Source: Neorhizobium galegae (GTDB lineage Bacteria > Pseudomonadota > Alphaproteobacteria > Rhizobiales > Rhizobiaceae). Taken from it: a stretch of 64,000 nucleotides of DNA. The stretch covers positions 372,001 through 436,000 of the forward strand of contig NZ_CP090096.1 in assembly GCF_021391675.1 (NCBI RefSeq), given 5' to 3'. Shown one piece after another: positions 54,629 through 62,844 of this stretch. The notes below the pieces were generated by a model that did not search any database, had not been told where the DNA came from, and saw only the letters and a program-made list of their open reading frames with translations. The translations under genes were made by a program, and so were the position numbers. Within the stretch, counting starts at the first letter, position 1. Each line of letters starts with the position of its first letter.

Positions 54629-55663
54629 ATGGCAGTTCTGGTAACGGGCGGCGCGGGTTACATCGGCAGCCACATGGCCTGGGCCTTGCTCGACGCGGGC
54701 GAGGAAGTTGTCGTTCTCGACCGGCTCTCGACCGGTTTTCGCTGGGCCGTGCCGGCCGAGGCGCGCTTCTATCTCGGCGACGTCGGCGACCGCGCCGTTC
54801 TTTCGCAGATCTTTGCGGAAAACGACATCAACGCGATCCTGCACTTCGCGGGCTCGATCGTGGTGCCGCAATCGGTCGCCAACCCGCTGGATTATTACGA
54901 GAACAACACCGGCAATACCCGGCTGCTGGCCGCTGCCGCGATTGCCGCCGGTATTCGCCATTTTGTCTTCTCTTCGACGGCTGCCGTTTATGGAGACCAG
55001 AAAGACGACACCCCCGTCTTCGAAAACGCAGACCTGCATCCGAAAAACCCCTATGGCCAGTCGAAGCTGATGTCGGAGATGATGCTGCGCGATGCCGCCG
55101 CGGCGCATGATTTCCGTTTCGTGGCGCTGCGGTATTTCAACGTTGCCGGCGCCGACCCGCTCGGCCGCACCGGCCTGTCGACCGAGGGCGCCACCCATCT
55201 CATCAAGATCGCCTGCGAGGCAGAGCTCGGCAAGCGCCGTGGGGTCGATGTCTACGGGACCGATTATTCGACACCCGATGGTACCGGCATCCGCGACTAT
55301 ATCCATGTCACCGACCTCGTGGACGCGCATTTGAAGGCCCTGAGCTACCTGCGCCGCGGCGGCGAACCTCTGATCGCCAACTGCGGTTACGGCCGTGGCT
55401 ACTCGGTCCTGGAGGTTCTGGACGCCGTGATGCGGGTTGGCGGCCGCAAGTTCGAAATCCGCTATGGACCCCGCCGGCCGGGCGACGCGGCAAGCGTGGT
55501 CGCCAATTCGACGCTGGCGCGCCGGCTGCTTGACTGGAAACCGCGCCACGACGATCTCGATCTCATCGTCGAGACTGCGATCTCCTGGGAGAAGGGGCTG
55601 GCTTCCCGCAAGGCAGAAGACCTCAAGTCGCTGCAGAGCAGGCTGGCGTCGGCACGCTTCTAG
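54629..55663 (+). CDS. galE: UDP-glucose 4-epimerase
   Basis: A 344-residue extended SDR that interconverts UDP-glucose and UDP-galactose, supplying galactose for exopolysaccharide and lipopolysaccharide; rhizobial copies are often called exoB. The NAD motif is GGAGYIGSH (7-15) and FAGSIVVPQSVANPLDYYENNT follows. The catalytic Ser-Ser-Thr is in FSSTAAVYGD with Tyr-x-x-x-Lys in YGQSKLM, and the RYFNVAGAD block is present. Start 54629 has CAGGGAAG upstream. Confidence 0.94.
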   Translation: MAVLVTGGAGYIGSHMAWALLDAGEEVVVLDRLSTGFRWAVPAEARFYLGDVGDRAVLSQIFAENDINAILHFAGSIVVPQSVANPLDYYENNTGNTRLLAAAAIAAGIRHFVFSSTAAVYGDQKDDTPVFENADLHPKNPYGQSKLMSEMMLRDAAAAHDFRFVALRYFNVAGADPLGRTGLSTEGATHLIKIACEAELGKRRGVDVYGTDYSTPDGTGIRDYIHVTDLVDAHLKALSYLRRGGEPLIANCGYGRGYSVLEVLDAVMRVGGRKFEIRYGPRRPGDAASVVANSTLARRLLDWKPRHDDLDLIVETAISWEKGLASRKAEDLKSLQSRLASARF

Positions 55664-55773
55664 GTTCCGGATCGGCACGGAAATTCATGGAACATCCTCG
55701 GCCTTCCTGGGTTTGACCTGGGCGGGCAAACCCAATCCGCCGGTTCTGCCGGTGGTTGAACGGAGGAAATCCC

Positions 55774-56106
55774 ATGACTTTCAAGCTTGTTACCGTATCG
55801 ATTCTTTCCCTCGGCCTGGCGGCCGGTGGGGCGCTTGCCCAGACCAGCGGCAAGGGTAATGCAACTACCAACGGAACCTCGGCCAGCGAGAGCAGCGACA
55901 GCCAGAAGAAGATCGATCCCAACGCCACCAACAGCACGACCGGCGGCGCCATGGGCAATGCGGCGGGCACCAAGGACACGCGCACCAACTGCGCTCCGAA
56001 CCTTCAGACACGGGGCTCTGCCACCACGCCTGATACGACCGGCACCGCATCGGTTCCCTCAGGCCAGGCCGGCACGAACACGAACGGTCAGGCCTCGGAC
56101 TGCTGA
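55774..56106 (+). CDS. Small secreted Thr/Ser/Asn-rich protein
   Basis: A 110-residue protein with signal peptide MTFKLVTVSILSLGLAAGGA and a cut after ALA. The mature part is low-complexity (TSGKGNATTNGTSASESSDS, GTASVPSGQAGTNTNGQA) with two Cys (TNCAPNL and the C-terminal Cys), which might pair. GGAGGAAATCCC precedes the start and a clear terminator follows, so it is a self-contained gene. Small proteins of this type are common in rhizobia; function unknown. Confidence 0.8.
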   Translation: MTFKLVTVSILSLGLAAGGALAQTSGKGNATTNGTSASESSDSQKKIDPNATNSTTGGAMGNAAGTKDTRTNCAPNLQTRGSATTPDTTGTASVPSGQAGTNTNGQASDC

Positions 56107-56126
56107 TCTGAACGTCTTTCCCCAAG

Positions 56127-56152
56127 AAGGCCGGCATCGTCCGGCCTTTTTT
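56127..56152 (+). terminator. Rho-independent terminator after the small secreted protein gene
   Basis: AAGGCCGG, loop CATCGT, CCGGCCTT, then a T run to 56152: a textbook 8-bp stem with U tract, 20 nt after the stop. Confidence 0.9.
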
Positions 56153-56230
56153 GTGGCCGTCGATTCCGTCGCATGGCGTCTTTGAGGATTTGCCGATAAG
56201 GGAAAGCCTTCTCGATATCGGTATCCCATC

Positions 56231-57019
56231 ATGCGACGCGTTCTGCTTTGTACCTTCCTCCTGCTGCCTCTGACGGCCGGTGCTCAGGATTTGCCCCAGA
56301 AGCAGTCCCCAAACCCTTCCTTGACGCAAAATACCGCGCCCTCTTCCAAACTGGTCGAGCCGCATCTGCATGTCAGCCGTTCCGGCAATGCCAGCCGTCC
56401 CCGGGTGGCGCTGACCTTCGATGCCTGCATGGGCAAGGCGGACGAGCGCATCCTGTCCACCTTGGTCAGAGAGAGAATTCCCGCGACCATTTTCGTTACG
56501 GCCCGCTGGCTGAGAAACAACCCGCAGTCGGTCACAATCTTTCTACAGAATCTCGACCTCTTCGAACTGGAAAACCACGGCCAGAACCATGTGCCGGCGG
56601 TCGATGTGCCCGTCCTGATCTACGGCATCGCCGCTGCCGGATCGCCCGAAGCGGTTCGCCAGGAAGTGTCAGGCGGCGCTGATGCCATGCTGGCGGCGGG
56701 TTTTTCCGCACCACGCTGGTTCCGCGGCTCGACCGCCAAATACGATCCTTCGGCGATACGCCAGATCCGCGATATGGGCTATCGGGTCGCCGGTTATTCG
56801 CTGAACGGCGACGGCGGTTCCCTGCTCGGTGCCGACGTCACCGAAAAACGCATCGCTGCCGCCAAGGACGGCGATGTCGTCCTCGCGCATATCAACCAGC
56901 CCACGCATGCGGCCGGCGAGGGCGTGGCCCGCGCGCTGGTTGCCCTGAAACGGCGCGGCGTCGAGTTCGTACGCCTTTCCGACGTGGACGGCATCGGCGA
57001 CGACGACACGACCCGGTGA
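56231..57019 (+). CDS. NodB-like polysaccharide deacetylase family protein, secreted
   Basis: A 262-residue protein with a signal peptide (MRRVLLCTFLLLPLTAGA) and a NodB-homology barrel. Motif 1 is ALTFDACMG (Asp64 retained, the following metal-ligand Asp replaced by Ala65, Cys66). Motif 2 is ENHGQNH with His116 and His120, motif 3 is WFRGSTAKYD, and the later segments are GYRVAGYSLNGDG and DGDVVLAHINQP. It probably trims acetyl groups from envelope or extracellular polysaccharide, but the loss of one metal-ligand Asp makes activity uncertain. It belongs to the TFDAC-type subgroup, whose members often show this change. Confidence 0.88.
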   Translation: MRRVLLCTFLLLPLTAGAQDLPQKQSPNPSLTQNTAPSSKLVEPHLHVSRSGNASRPRVALTFDACMGKADERILSTLVRERIPATIFVTARWLRNNPQSVTIFLQNLDLFELENHGQNHVPAVDVPVLIYGIAAAGSPEAVRQEVSGGADAMLAAGFSAPRWFRGSTAKYDPSAIRQIRDMGYRVAGYSLNGDGGSLLGADVTEKRIAAAKDGDVVLAHINQPTHAAGEGVARALVALKRRGVEFVRLSDVDGIGDDDTTR

Positions 57020-57071
57020 GGACGCGGTCTCTCGAGCCATTTTCTCTCGAACCACTTTGATCCCTGAACAC

Positions 57072-57110
57072 AGATCGGGGGAGAGACGGATCCCGTCTCT
57101 CCCCCGATCT
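57072..57110. terminator. Strong convergent hairpin
   Basis: An 18-bp perfect stem (57072-57089 with 57093-57110, AGATCGGGGGAGAGACGG arm) with a 3-nt loop lies between two convergent genes. It has no long T run on either side but is stable enough to act as a shared terminator. Confidence 0.7.
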
Positions 57111-57131
57111 GGTTTCGGCAATGGGTCGTAT

Positions 57132-57530
57132 TTAGCGGACGACCTGAACGACCGTGCGGGTCTGCGGATCGACGATGACGCGCTGTTCGTTCACCACCGC
57201 ATAGGCGTATTTCGGGCTGTCCGGAACCGGGGTCAGCACGACCGTTTCGGGGATGGGCTTGCCGACGACGATCTTCTCCTTGACGACGACGGGCGATGCC
57301 GGGGCGGGAGCCTGTTCCACATAGGTAACGACGCGTTGCGGCGGCGGGTCGATGGCGGTACCGGCAACTGCGCCGGCAACGCCGCCGACGGCGGCCCCGA
57401 CCGGGCCTCCGATGATCGCACCGGTGACGGCGCCGCCGGCCGCACCATTGACGGTGCCTTGCTGGGCCGAAGCAACAGGTGCGAGGACGCCGAGTATTGC
57501 GGCGGAAACAATAAGGATCTTGGTCTTCAT
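57132..57530 (-). CDS. DUF1236 secreted protein with glycine-zipper segment
   Basis: A 132-residue protein: signal peptide MKTKILIVSAAILGVLAPVASA, a Gly/Ala-rich hydrophobic zipper (GAAGGAVTGAIIGGPVGAAVG and continuing), and a C-terminal DUF1236 domain ending YAYAVVNEQRVIVDPQTRTVVQVV. DUF1236 proteins are envelope proteins of Rhizobiales with unknown function. The glycine zipper suggests membrane insertion or assembly. Neighbour of a second DUF1236 gene. Confidence 0.88.
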   Translation of the reverse strand: MKTKILIVSAAILGVLAPVASAQQGTVNGAAGGAVTGAIIGGPVGAAVGGVAGAVAGTAIDPPPQRVVTYVEQAPAPASPVVVKEKIVVGKPIPETVVLTPVPDSPKYAYAVVNEQRVIVDPQTRTVVQVVR

Positions 57531-57602
57531 GATGGTTTCTCCTTCTGGGTGTTGTGACGCGGGCGAAAATTCGCGCCGCGCCTTGGAATGCGATCGAGGC
57601 TG

Positions 57603-57785
57603 CTATCTCGTGACTGGAGCCGGCGGCTCGATCTTGGGCAGGGTCACGTCGATGCCGATGTCGCGGTTTCCGAGGTAACCGCTTTCGAACAGGAAGAGCC
57701 CTGCGACGACCATGATCAGCAGGATGGCGGCGACGGCCCAACCGCCGCCGCCCGTATGGATCACGGTCGGTTCCCGGTCACGCAT
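57603..57785 (-). CDS. Small single-helix membrane protein
   Basis: A 60-residue protein with a short polar start, one membrane helix (WAVAAILLIMVVAGLFLFESG) and a periplasmic tail ending PKIEPPAPVTR. The ATG at 57785 follows GGGAGAAAA. Placed between two DUF1236 genes on the same strand, 22 nt after the upstream one, so probably in their operon. Function unknown. Confidence 0.65.
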   Translation of the reverse strand: MRDREPTVIHTGGGGWAVAAILLIMVVAGLFLFESGYLGNRDIGIDVTLPKIEPPAPVTR

Positions 57786-57807
57786 GGTTTTCTCCCGCAT
57801 TCAGCGC

Positions 57808-58626
57808 TCAGCCGACCAGGATGTAGACGACCTCATGGCTCGAGGGGTCGACGATGATGATCCGGCCGTCCGCCAGCACGAAGTATTCGTAACCGCGATA
57901 GGCCGGTACGATCTCGACGATGCGCGGCGGCAGAGGATGCAGTTCCACGGTCGTCGGCACGGCGACGCCGACATCGACACTGATTTCGACATCGACCGGC
58001 TCGACCTTGTTCTGGACGAGGATATTGCGCACCTCCGTCCTCTGTTCGGTCGAGATATTGATGCTGCCGGTCGTCTCGTTCGAAGGTTTATCGGTGGCAG
58101 CCTGATCCGAACCGGGTTGCTGGGCGCCGCTATTCTGGCGTGCCGTGTCGTCGGTTGCCGGCTTGCCGGTATCCGTTCCGGAGCCCGAGCTCGAATTGGC
58201 GGTCGTGGAACTGTCGCTCTGGCCGGCAGGTTTCTGCTGCGCGGTATTGTCCGTGGCGAGCGACTGGGCGTCGCTGGCCTGCGTCTTCGTGGTATCGCCG
58301 GATTTCTCCTGAGCCGCCCGATCGCCCTTCGGCTTCAGGCGCTGTTGGTCGCCGCTCTGGGCCTGGGCGTTCATTTTGTCATTCCCGCTGGCTGAGCCCT
58401 GCGGCTGTTGTGTCGCGGCGCCCATGTCCTGCTGCGGCTGAGCCTGTTTGGCGCCGGATGAACCGTCCGAGCCTTGGGTGCCTTTGCGTGGCAGGATTGG
58501 AGTTGCCGAATTGCTGCCGTCCTGACCGACGGTCGGAGCCTGGCTTTGAGCGATGGCCGGCACCACCGACAGCGTCGATCCGGCCAGAAGCGCAATCGCG
58601 AGCGTATGTTTCATTGACGGTTTCAT
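57808..58626 (-). CDS. DUF1236 secreted protein with long Gln/Ser/Thr-rich linker
   Basis: A 272-residue protein with signal peptide (MKHTLAIALLAGSTLSVVPAIA after a 4-residue lead). About 150 residues of polar low-complexity sequence rich in Gln, Ser, Asp and Lys follow, then a DUF1236 domain (from ~185, INISTEQRTEVRNILVQNKV) ending YFVLADGRIIIVDPSSHEVVYILV. The linker could span the periplasm or bind the cell wall. GAGGAAAC precedes ATG 58626. First gene of the small minus-strand group. Confidence 0.85.
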   Translation of the reverse strand: MKPSMKHTLAIALLAGSTLSVVPAIAQSQAPTVGQDGSNSATPILPRKGTQGSDGSSGAKQAQPQQDMGAATQQPQGSASGNDKMNAQAQSGDQQRLKPKGDRAAQEKSGDTTKTQASDAQSLATDNTAQQKPAGQSDSSTTANSSSGSGTDTGKPATDDTARQNSGAQQPGSDQAATDKPSNETTGSINISTEQRTEVRNILVQNKVEPVDVEISVDVGVAVPTTVELHPLPPRIVEIVPAYRGYEYFVLADGRIIIVDPSSHEVVYILVG

Positions 58627-59149
58627 GGATGTTTCCTCTATTTTTCGGTTGCCCTGCGAACCCGTGGGTGGGCCGCACTCACCATTCGAACTTCCGCCGC
58701 CATGGCTCGTTCCGGGATTCGGGCTTCAGTCGGGCAGGGCGGGACTTCAGGCCGATCATGTTTTGGGCCTTTGGTCTGACGGGGCGGGGTAAAGGTCCAA
58801 GGGGGGATGAAATCGACGAACCGCGCTGATAGGGTGCCGTTGATCCTGGGGGGAGGGGGCGTCCCGAAGCACGGCATGTTCCCGGCCAGATGGCTATCGA
58901 TCCCCGTCGCGGCTTTTTGTCTGCATGGTCATCTTGGGAGTGCTTGCCGTCTGATGGGTCAGACCCGGTTCCTGCGCGATCATCGGTCCTTTTCAGCGCA
59001 GAACCTTGCCCGCCGACCATCCTGTCGCGGTCGGCGGGCTCTTTGACCGGGAATTGGGGCTGCGGAACCATAAGGCAGGCGTCCGGTTTAGACTTGCAGA
59101 ATGGTTCAAAAATGCCCCAAGCAGGAGATGGCCACCCAGGAGCCAAGAG
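58627..59149. other. 523-bp intergenic region between divergent genes
   Basis: No convincing gene. It must hold promoters for the DUF1236 gene on the left and the Gly/Asn-rich protein gene on the right. A hairpin lies at 59008-59039: GCCCGCCGACC, a 10-nt loop, GGTCGGCGGGC, followed by TCTTTG. It resembles a terminator or attenuator about 110 nt before the right-hand gene. AGGAG at 59138-59142 is that gene's ribosome-binding site. Confidence 0.5.
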
Positions 59150-59749
59150 ATGCCGATCCGTAGAATGCTGTTCTTGAGCGGAGCGCTCACCGCGATTGTT
59201 GCAACCGTGCTGCCTTTGAAGGTGGTGGCCGGCGCGGACGGCTTGCTGCGCGTCACGCTGTCGAGCGCCGCGGCCCAGGACGGCAACGGCAATGGCGGCG
59301 GAGGCGGAAGCAATGGTGGAAACGGCGGTGAAAACGGTAACGGCGGTTCCGGTAACGGGAACGGCAGTGACAATGCCGGCGGCAATTCCGACAATAGTGG
59401 AAATGGCAACGGCAATAGCGGCGGCAACGGCAACGGTTCCGGCAATAGCAGTGGCAACGGAACCGGTGGAACCGGTACAGGTGGATCGGCCCCGGCAGGC
59501 ACAACCACAACGTCGCGCAGCACAACCGCTGCTCCCGCGCGGCCTTCGGCCCCGGCGGCGGTTGCCCCATCGAAAGCGGGCGTCGAGGTCGATGTTCGGG
59601 AAACCTCGATAACCGTCCGCCACCACAACGGCGCAACGGAACGGATTTCCCAAGGACGTTACGAGATGCGGGATTCGCGCTCCCGCACGATCGTCAACCG
59701 GACCGCGACCCCTTCGGATGCCTCAAGATTGCGGTCTTTCGGCCGCTGA
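59150..59749 (+). CDS. Gly/Asn-rich secreted protein
   Basis: A 199-residue protein. Residues 1-42 form a signal peptide or membrane anchor ([18 protein letters not shown]). Residues 44-112 are almost only Gly, Asn, Ser and Asp in NGNG-like runs, 113-142 are a Thr/Pro/Ala linker, and 143-199 form a basic domain ([45 protein letters not shown]). It may be an extracellular or cell-surface structural protein with a small C-terminal binding domain. The gene's 3' end overlaps the convergent response-regulator gene by 27 nt. Function unknown. Confidence 0.8.
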   Translation: MPIRRMLFLSGALTAIVATVLPLKVVAGADGLLRVTLSSAAAQDGNGNGGGGGSNGGNGGENGNGGSGNGNGSDNAGGNSDNSGNGNGNSGGNGNGSGNSSGNGTGGTGTGGSAPAGTTTTSRSTTAAPARPSAPAAVAPSKAGVEVDVRETSITVRHHNGATERISQGRYEMRDSRSRTIVNRTATPSDASRLRSFGR

Positions 59750-60394
59750 GCGTTGATCGGTTGCGTCGCGAAGAGCGAGTGCCGCCTCCGTCCGGTTGGT
59801 CACCTTCAGCTTCGACAGGATGCGGGTCATGTGGTGCTTGACGGTTTTTTCGTGAAGATCGAGTTCGCGCGCCACCCGCTTGTTGCTGAGGCCGGATGCC
59901 ACGAGGCTCAGAACCTCCTGTTCGCGATCGGTCAGTTCCGACAGAAGGTTCGGCTTTGCGGGCGCTTCGCTGGAGGCGGACAACCCGGCGATCAGCCGCG
60001 CCGAAAGGGCAGGCGAAACATAGCTCTCTCCGGATGCCACGGTTCTGACCACGTCAGCCAGGCCTCTCGAGCCGACACCCTTGAGGACATAGCCTTTTGC
60101 GCCGAGCTTCAGCGCGGTCGCAATGTCTTCGCTTGCCTCCGAGACCGTCAGCATGACGATCTTCAGGTCCGGGCAATAATCGAGCGCTTCGGCAATGGCC
60201 TGAAGACCGTTTCCCGGCATGGAAATGTCCATCAGCATCACGTCCGGGCACAAATCCCGCACGATGCGCAGCGCGTCGTCGCGCGAACCGCCTTCGCCGA
60301 CCATCTCGAAATCCTCGATCTCGCCGAAGCTGCGCGTCACGCCTTCGCGGAACAACGGATGATCGTCAACGACCGCAATCTTTATTCCTGCCAT
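59723..60394 (-). CDS. NarL-family response regulator
   Basis: A 223-residue regulator: receiver domain with [13 protein letters not shown] and phospho-acceptor Asp in [10 protein letters not shown], then a LuxR-type DNA-binding domain ([40 protein letters not shown]). Its start overlaps the stop of the histidine kinase gene (TGATG at 60392-60396), so the two form a cognate pair. Targets unknown; the DUF1236 and Gly/Asn-rich genes nearby are candidates. Confidence 0.93.
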   Translation of the reverse strand: MAGIKIAVVDDHPLFREGVTRSFGEIEDFEMVGEGGSRDDALRIVRDLCPDVMLMDISMPGNGLQAIAEALDYCPDLKIVMLTVSEASEDIATALKLGAKGYVLKGVGSRGLADVVRTVASGESYVSPALSARLIAGLSASSEAPAKPNLLSELTDREQEVLSLVASGLSNKRVARELDLHEKTVKHHMTRILSKLKVTNRTEAALALRDATDQRSAAERPQS

Positions 60395-61794
60395 CAGGCC
60401 TGCTCCATTTCATGCACGTTCAGCGACATTCTGACCGTGGTTCCGTCCTTCGATGTGATGATCGCGAATGTGCCGCCGAGGCTTTCGATCCGCTCCCTGA
60501 GCCCCGCGAGCCCGAGACCTTCCGGGCGTATATGTGTGGGGTCGAAACCCGGCCCCCGGTCGGCGACTTCGACTACGACATTGCCGTTGTCAAAACTCTG
60601 GCGGACGCTCTGATCGATACCGCCGCCATGCCGGAAGCCGTTGTTAAGCGCTTCCTGCACGAAGCGATAGATGCAGATCTTGGCCGAGGGCGAAAGTGGC
60701 CGCGATCCGCTCGACACCGACAGCGCGACGGCAACGCCCGTGCGCTGCCGGTGCGCGTTGACGGCGCGCTGCAGCACCTCCGGCAGCTCGGCAGTTTCGA
60801 TCTGCGGCAGAACCAGGCCGCTGCAGATGCTGCGGATCTCGTCCATCGCCTCGTCGAGGCGGGCCTTGATCGTGGTGACCTCCGCTTCGCGGGCGGTCGG
60901 CGGCGTTGCGGGATCGGTCAGGAGCCGGCTGTCCACCCGCAGTGCCGCATAGGCGACAAGCTGGGCCGGCCCGTCATGCAGGTCGGCGCCGAGCCGGCGC
61001 AGATAACTCTCGTTGAGGGCGGTGGCGCGCCGCGAGGCCCGCTGGGCCCGCGCGTGAAGAGCCTCGTTCTGCGAAAGCAGGTCGGAGAGTTCAGCCACTC
61101 GCTGCGTCAACGCCTGTCGCTGATGGTCGATCGTGCGGCTGCCGCGGAAAACGATCGCCGAAAGGATCAGGAAGAAGGCGAGCGTGACGCCGGCCACCGC
61201 CGCCCAGCTTCGAAGCTGCGCCTGATAAAGGCTTCGCTCGAAATCGCCAGCAACCTCGTAGAACTCCGAGACCGCGACCACCTCTCCCGACCAGGGCTGC
61301 AGGATGGGATTGTAGATTTCGAGAAGTGGCATGCCAGTCGCCCGCTCGATCTTGCTTTCAGGGTCTTCGGCAAGTCCGAAGCGCGCCACCATCTGTCCGG
61401 AAAATGCGGTTTGCAGGCCCTCGCTCGGACCGAATTTCTGTCCCACCATGCTTTTGTCCGTTGCATAGAGGATCGTGCCGTCCCTGCGCCAGAGCTTGAA
61501 GGATATGACCTGGCCACCGAGCGCGCCCTGGCCGAAGGTCTCGTCGAGCGCGCGGGTGGTGACGTCGTCGAGCGTCTGGTTGGTCTTCATGTCCGGAAGC
61601 AGCGGGGCGATGATGCTGTCGACATAAAGGGCGGTGGAAGCTGCCGAATTGCGGGTGACCGCCGCCTCGATGAGGCTGGTCACGAAGGCGCCGACCAGAA
61701 GCATCGCCGCGAAGGCGATCAAACCTCCCGCCAGCAGGAATTGCCGGGCGAGGGATTGGTCGTTCCAGCGATCAAGAATTGCGCCGAGCCGCAT
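60394..61794 (-). CDS. HisKA_3-type sensor histidine kinase
   Basis: A 466-residue NarX/DegS-like kinase. TM1 is at ~20-42 ([20 protein letters not shown]) and TM2 at ~205-225 ([19 protein letters not shown]), enclosing a periplasmic sensor of about 160 residues. A coiled coil and the HisKA_3 dimerisation helix follow, with His near 270 ([19 protein letters not shown]). The ATPase domain has [19 protein letters not shown] and [16 protein letters not shown]. It phosphorylates the regulator encoded just downstream. ATG 61794 has GGAACGG upstream; the longer frame to 61932 adds unrelated residues. Confidence 0.9.
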   Translation of the reverse strand: MRLGAILDRWNDQSLARQFLLAGGLIAFAAMLLVGAFVTSLIEAAVTRNSAASTALYVDSIIAPLLPDMKTNQTLDDVTTRALDETFGQGALGGQVISFKLWRRDGTILYATDKSMVGQKFGPSEGLQTAFSGQMVARFGLAEDPESKIERATGMPLLEIYNPILQPWSGEVVAVSEFYEVAGDFERSLYQAQLRSWAAVAGVTLAFFLILSAIVFRGSRTIDHQRQALTQRVAELSDLLSQNEALHARAQRASRRATALNESYLRRLGADLHDGPAQLVAYAALRVDSRLLTDPATPPTAREAEVTTIKARLDEAMDEIRSICSGLVLPQIETAELPEVLQRAVNAHRQRTGVAVALSVSSGSRPLSPSAKICIYRFVQEALNNGFRHGGGIDQSVRQSFDNGNVVVEVADRGPGFDPTHIRPEGLGLAGLRERIESLGGTFAIITSKDGTTVRMSLNVHEMEQA

Positions 61795-62844
61795 CAGTAT
61801 GCCGTTCCGATGACCCGCACCGCGCGAGCCGATGGCGCGCAACGCAGAAGGGGGCTGATAGTTGCATTGGGAGCGGATTAAAACCTCACCAGAGCAAGGA
61901 CTTTTGACACGCGGGTTCTTCTCGATAGCCACCTACAGTAAGGCTCCGAAAGCCCGGTATGTGTCGCCGGCGATCCTCCGTAGCCTTGAGGCTCATGTCC
62001 TCGCACGCATCGGTCACTTTGCCAGGCTGGCGGATACGAACTTAGAGCAATCAACGAATCAAAAACACTTACGTGGCGGAACTCTACAAGATGGAATGTC
62101 ACGGCCATGAGCGACAGTCTCCGCTGGGGTTCGACGCAGTCGATGAGGACGGCCCGCTGCCGAGGTCCGGCAAGTCATGGGGAACTGGTATGTCAATATC
62201 GACACAATACTGGCAGAATGTCCATCGCGACGAGGATGACTACGCTACCCACGTCTCCGACGAAGACGCGGCGCATCGTTTTCTCACCGGTTCGTTTGTC
62301 GTACGCGGCAGCAGCGGCAAGTTGTCGAGCGTGGCGTGTCGGAGGTCGATCGGCATGCTCCCGAGATCGAGAACGCCGATCCGACATGATTCATGCGCCG
62401 CGTCCAGACTTTCAACGCAAGGAAGCCGGAGCAGCCGAACGACCAAGCACGAGCGCCTCAGATGGATCGAATCTCCCGATTACCTTCTCGAAGCGGATAT
62501 CCTCTTCTGACCTCCAGCTCTTCCCCGAGGCTTCTTCGATCCGGGCGGTGCCATCGCTGTCTGCCGGCGGAAACCTCGTGCTCAAACAAATGGGAGCTTG
62601 TACGGCACCGTTTTGATGACTTTTGTGGGCGACTTCGCGAACTCTTCTGCAAGTTCACGGGACATTAGCTGGGGTAGCAGTCTGCGCCCAAGCCCGCGTT
62701 TGACCGTCGAAAAATCCGAGAGCCGTCCGGATCGGATCAATGAAGAACTGAGCTGTTCCGGGCAGAATTTAGGTGAGATCCGCGAGCGTGCTTTGCGAAA
62801 GTGCTGGCGCGCGACCGGCACCCCCTTACCATCCGCGCCGGCCC
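61795..62844. other. About 1 kb without a convincing gene
   Basis: Open frames in all directions are short and overlapping and resemble no known family. One minus-strand stretch that looks weakly protein-like (ATARIEEASGKSWRSEED-type reading around 62440-62560) has no start or ribosome-binding site, and the frame at 62582-62848 is not recognised. The region may hold decayed genes or regulatory DNA of the kinase. Confidence 0.5.
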
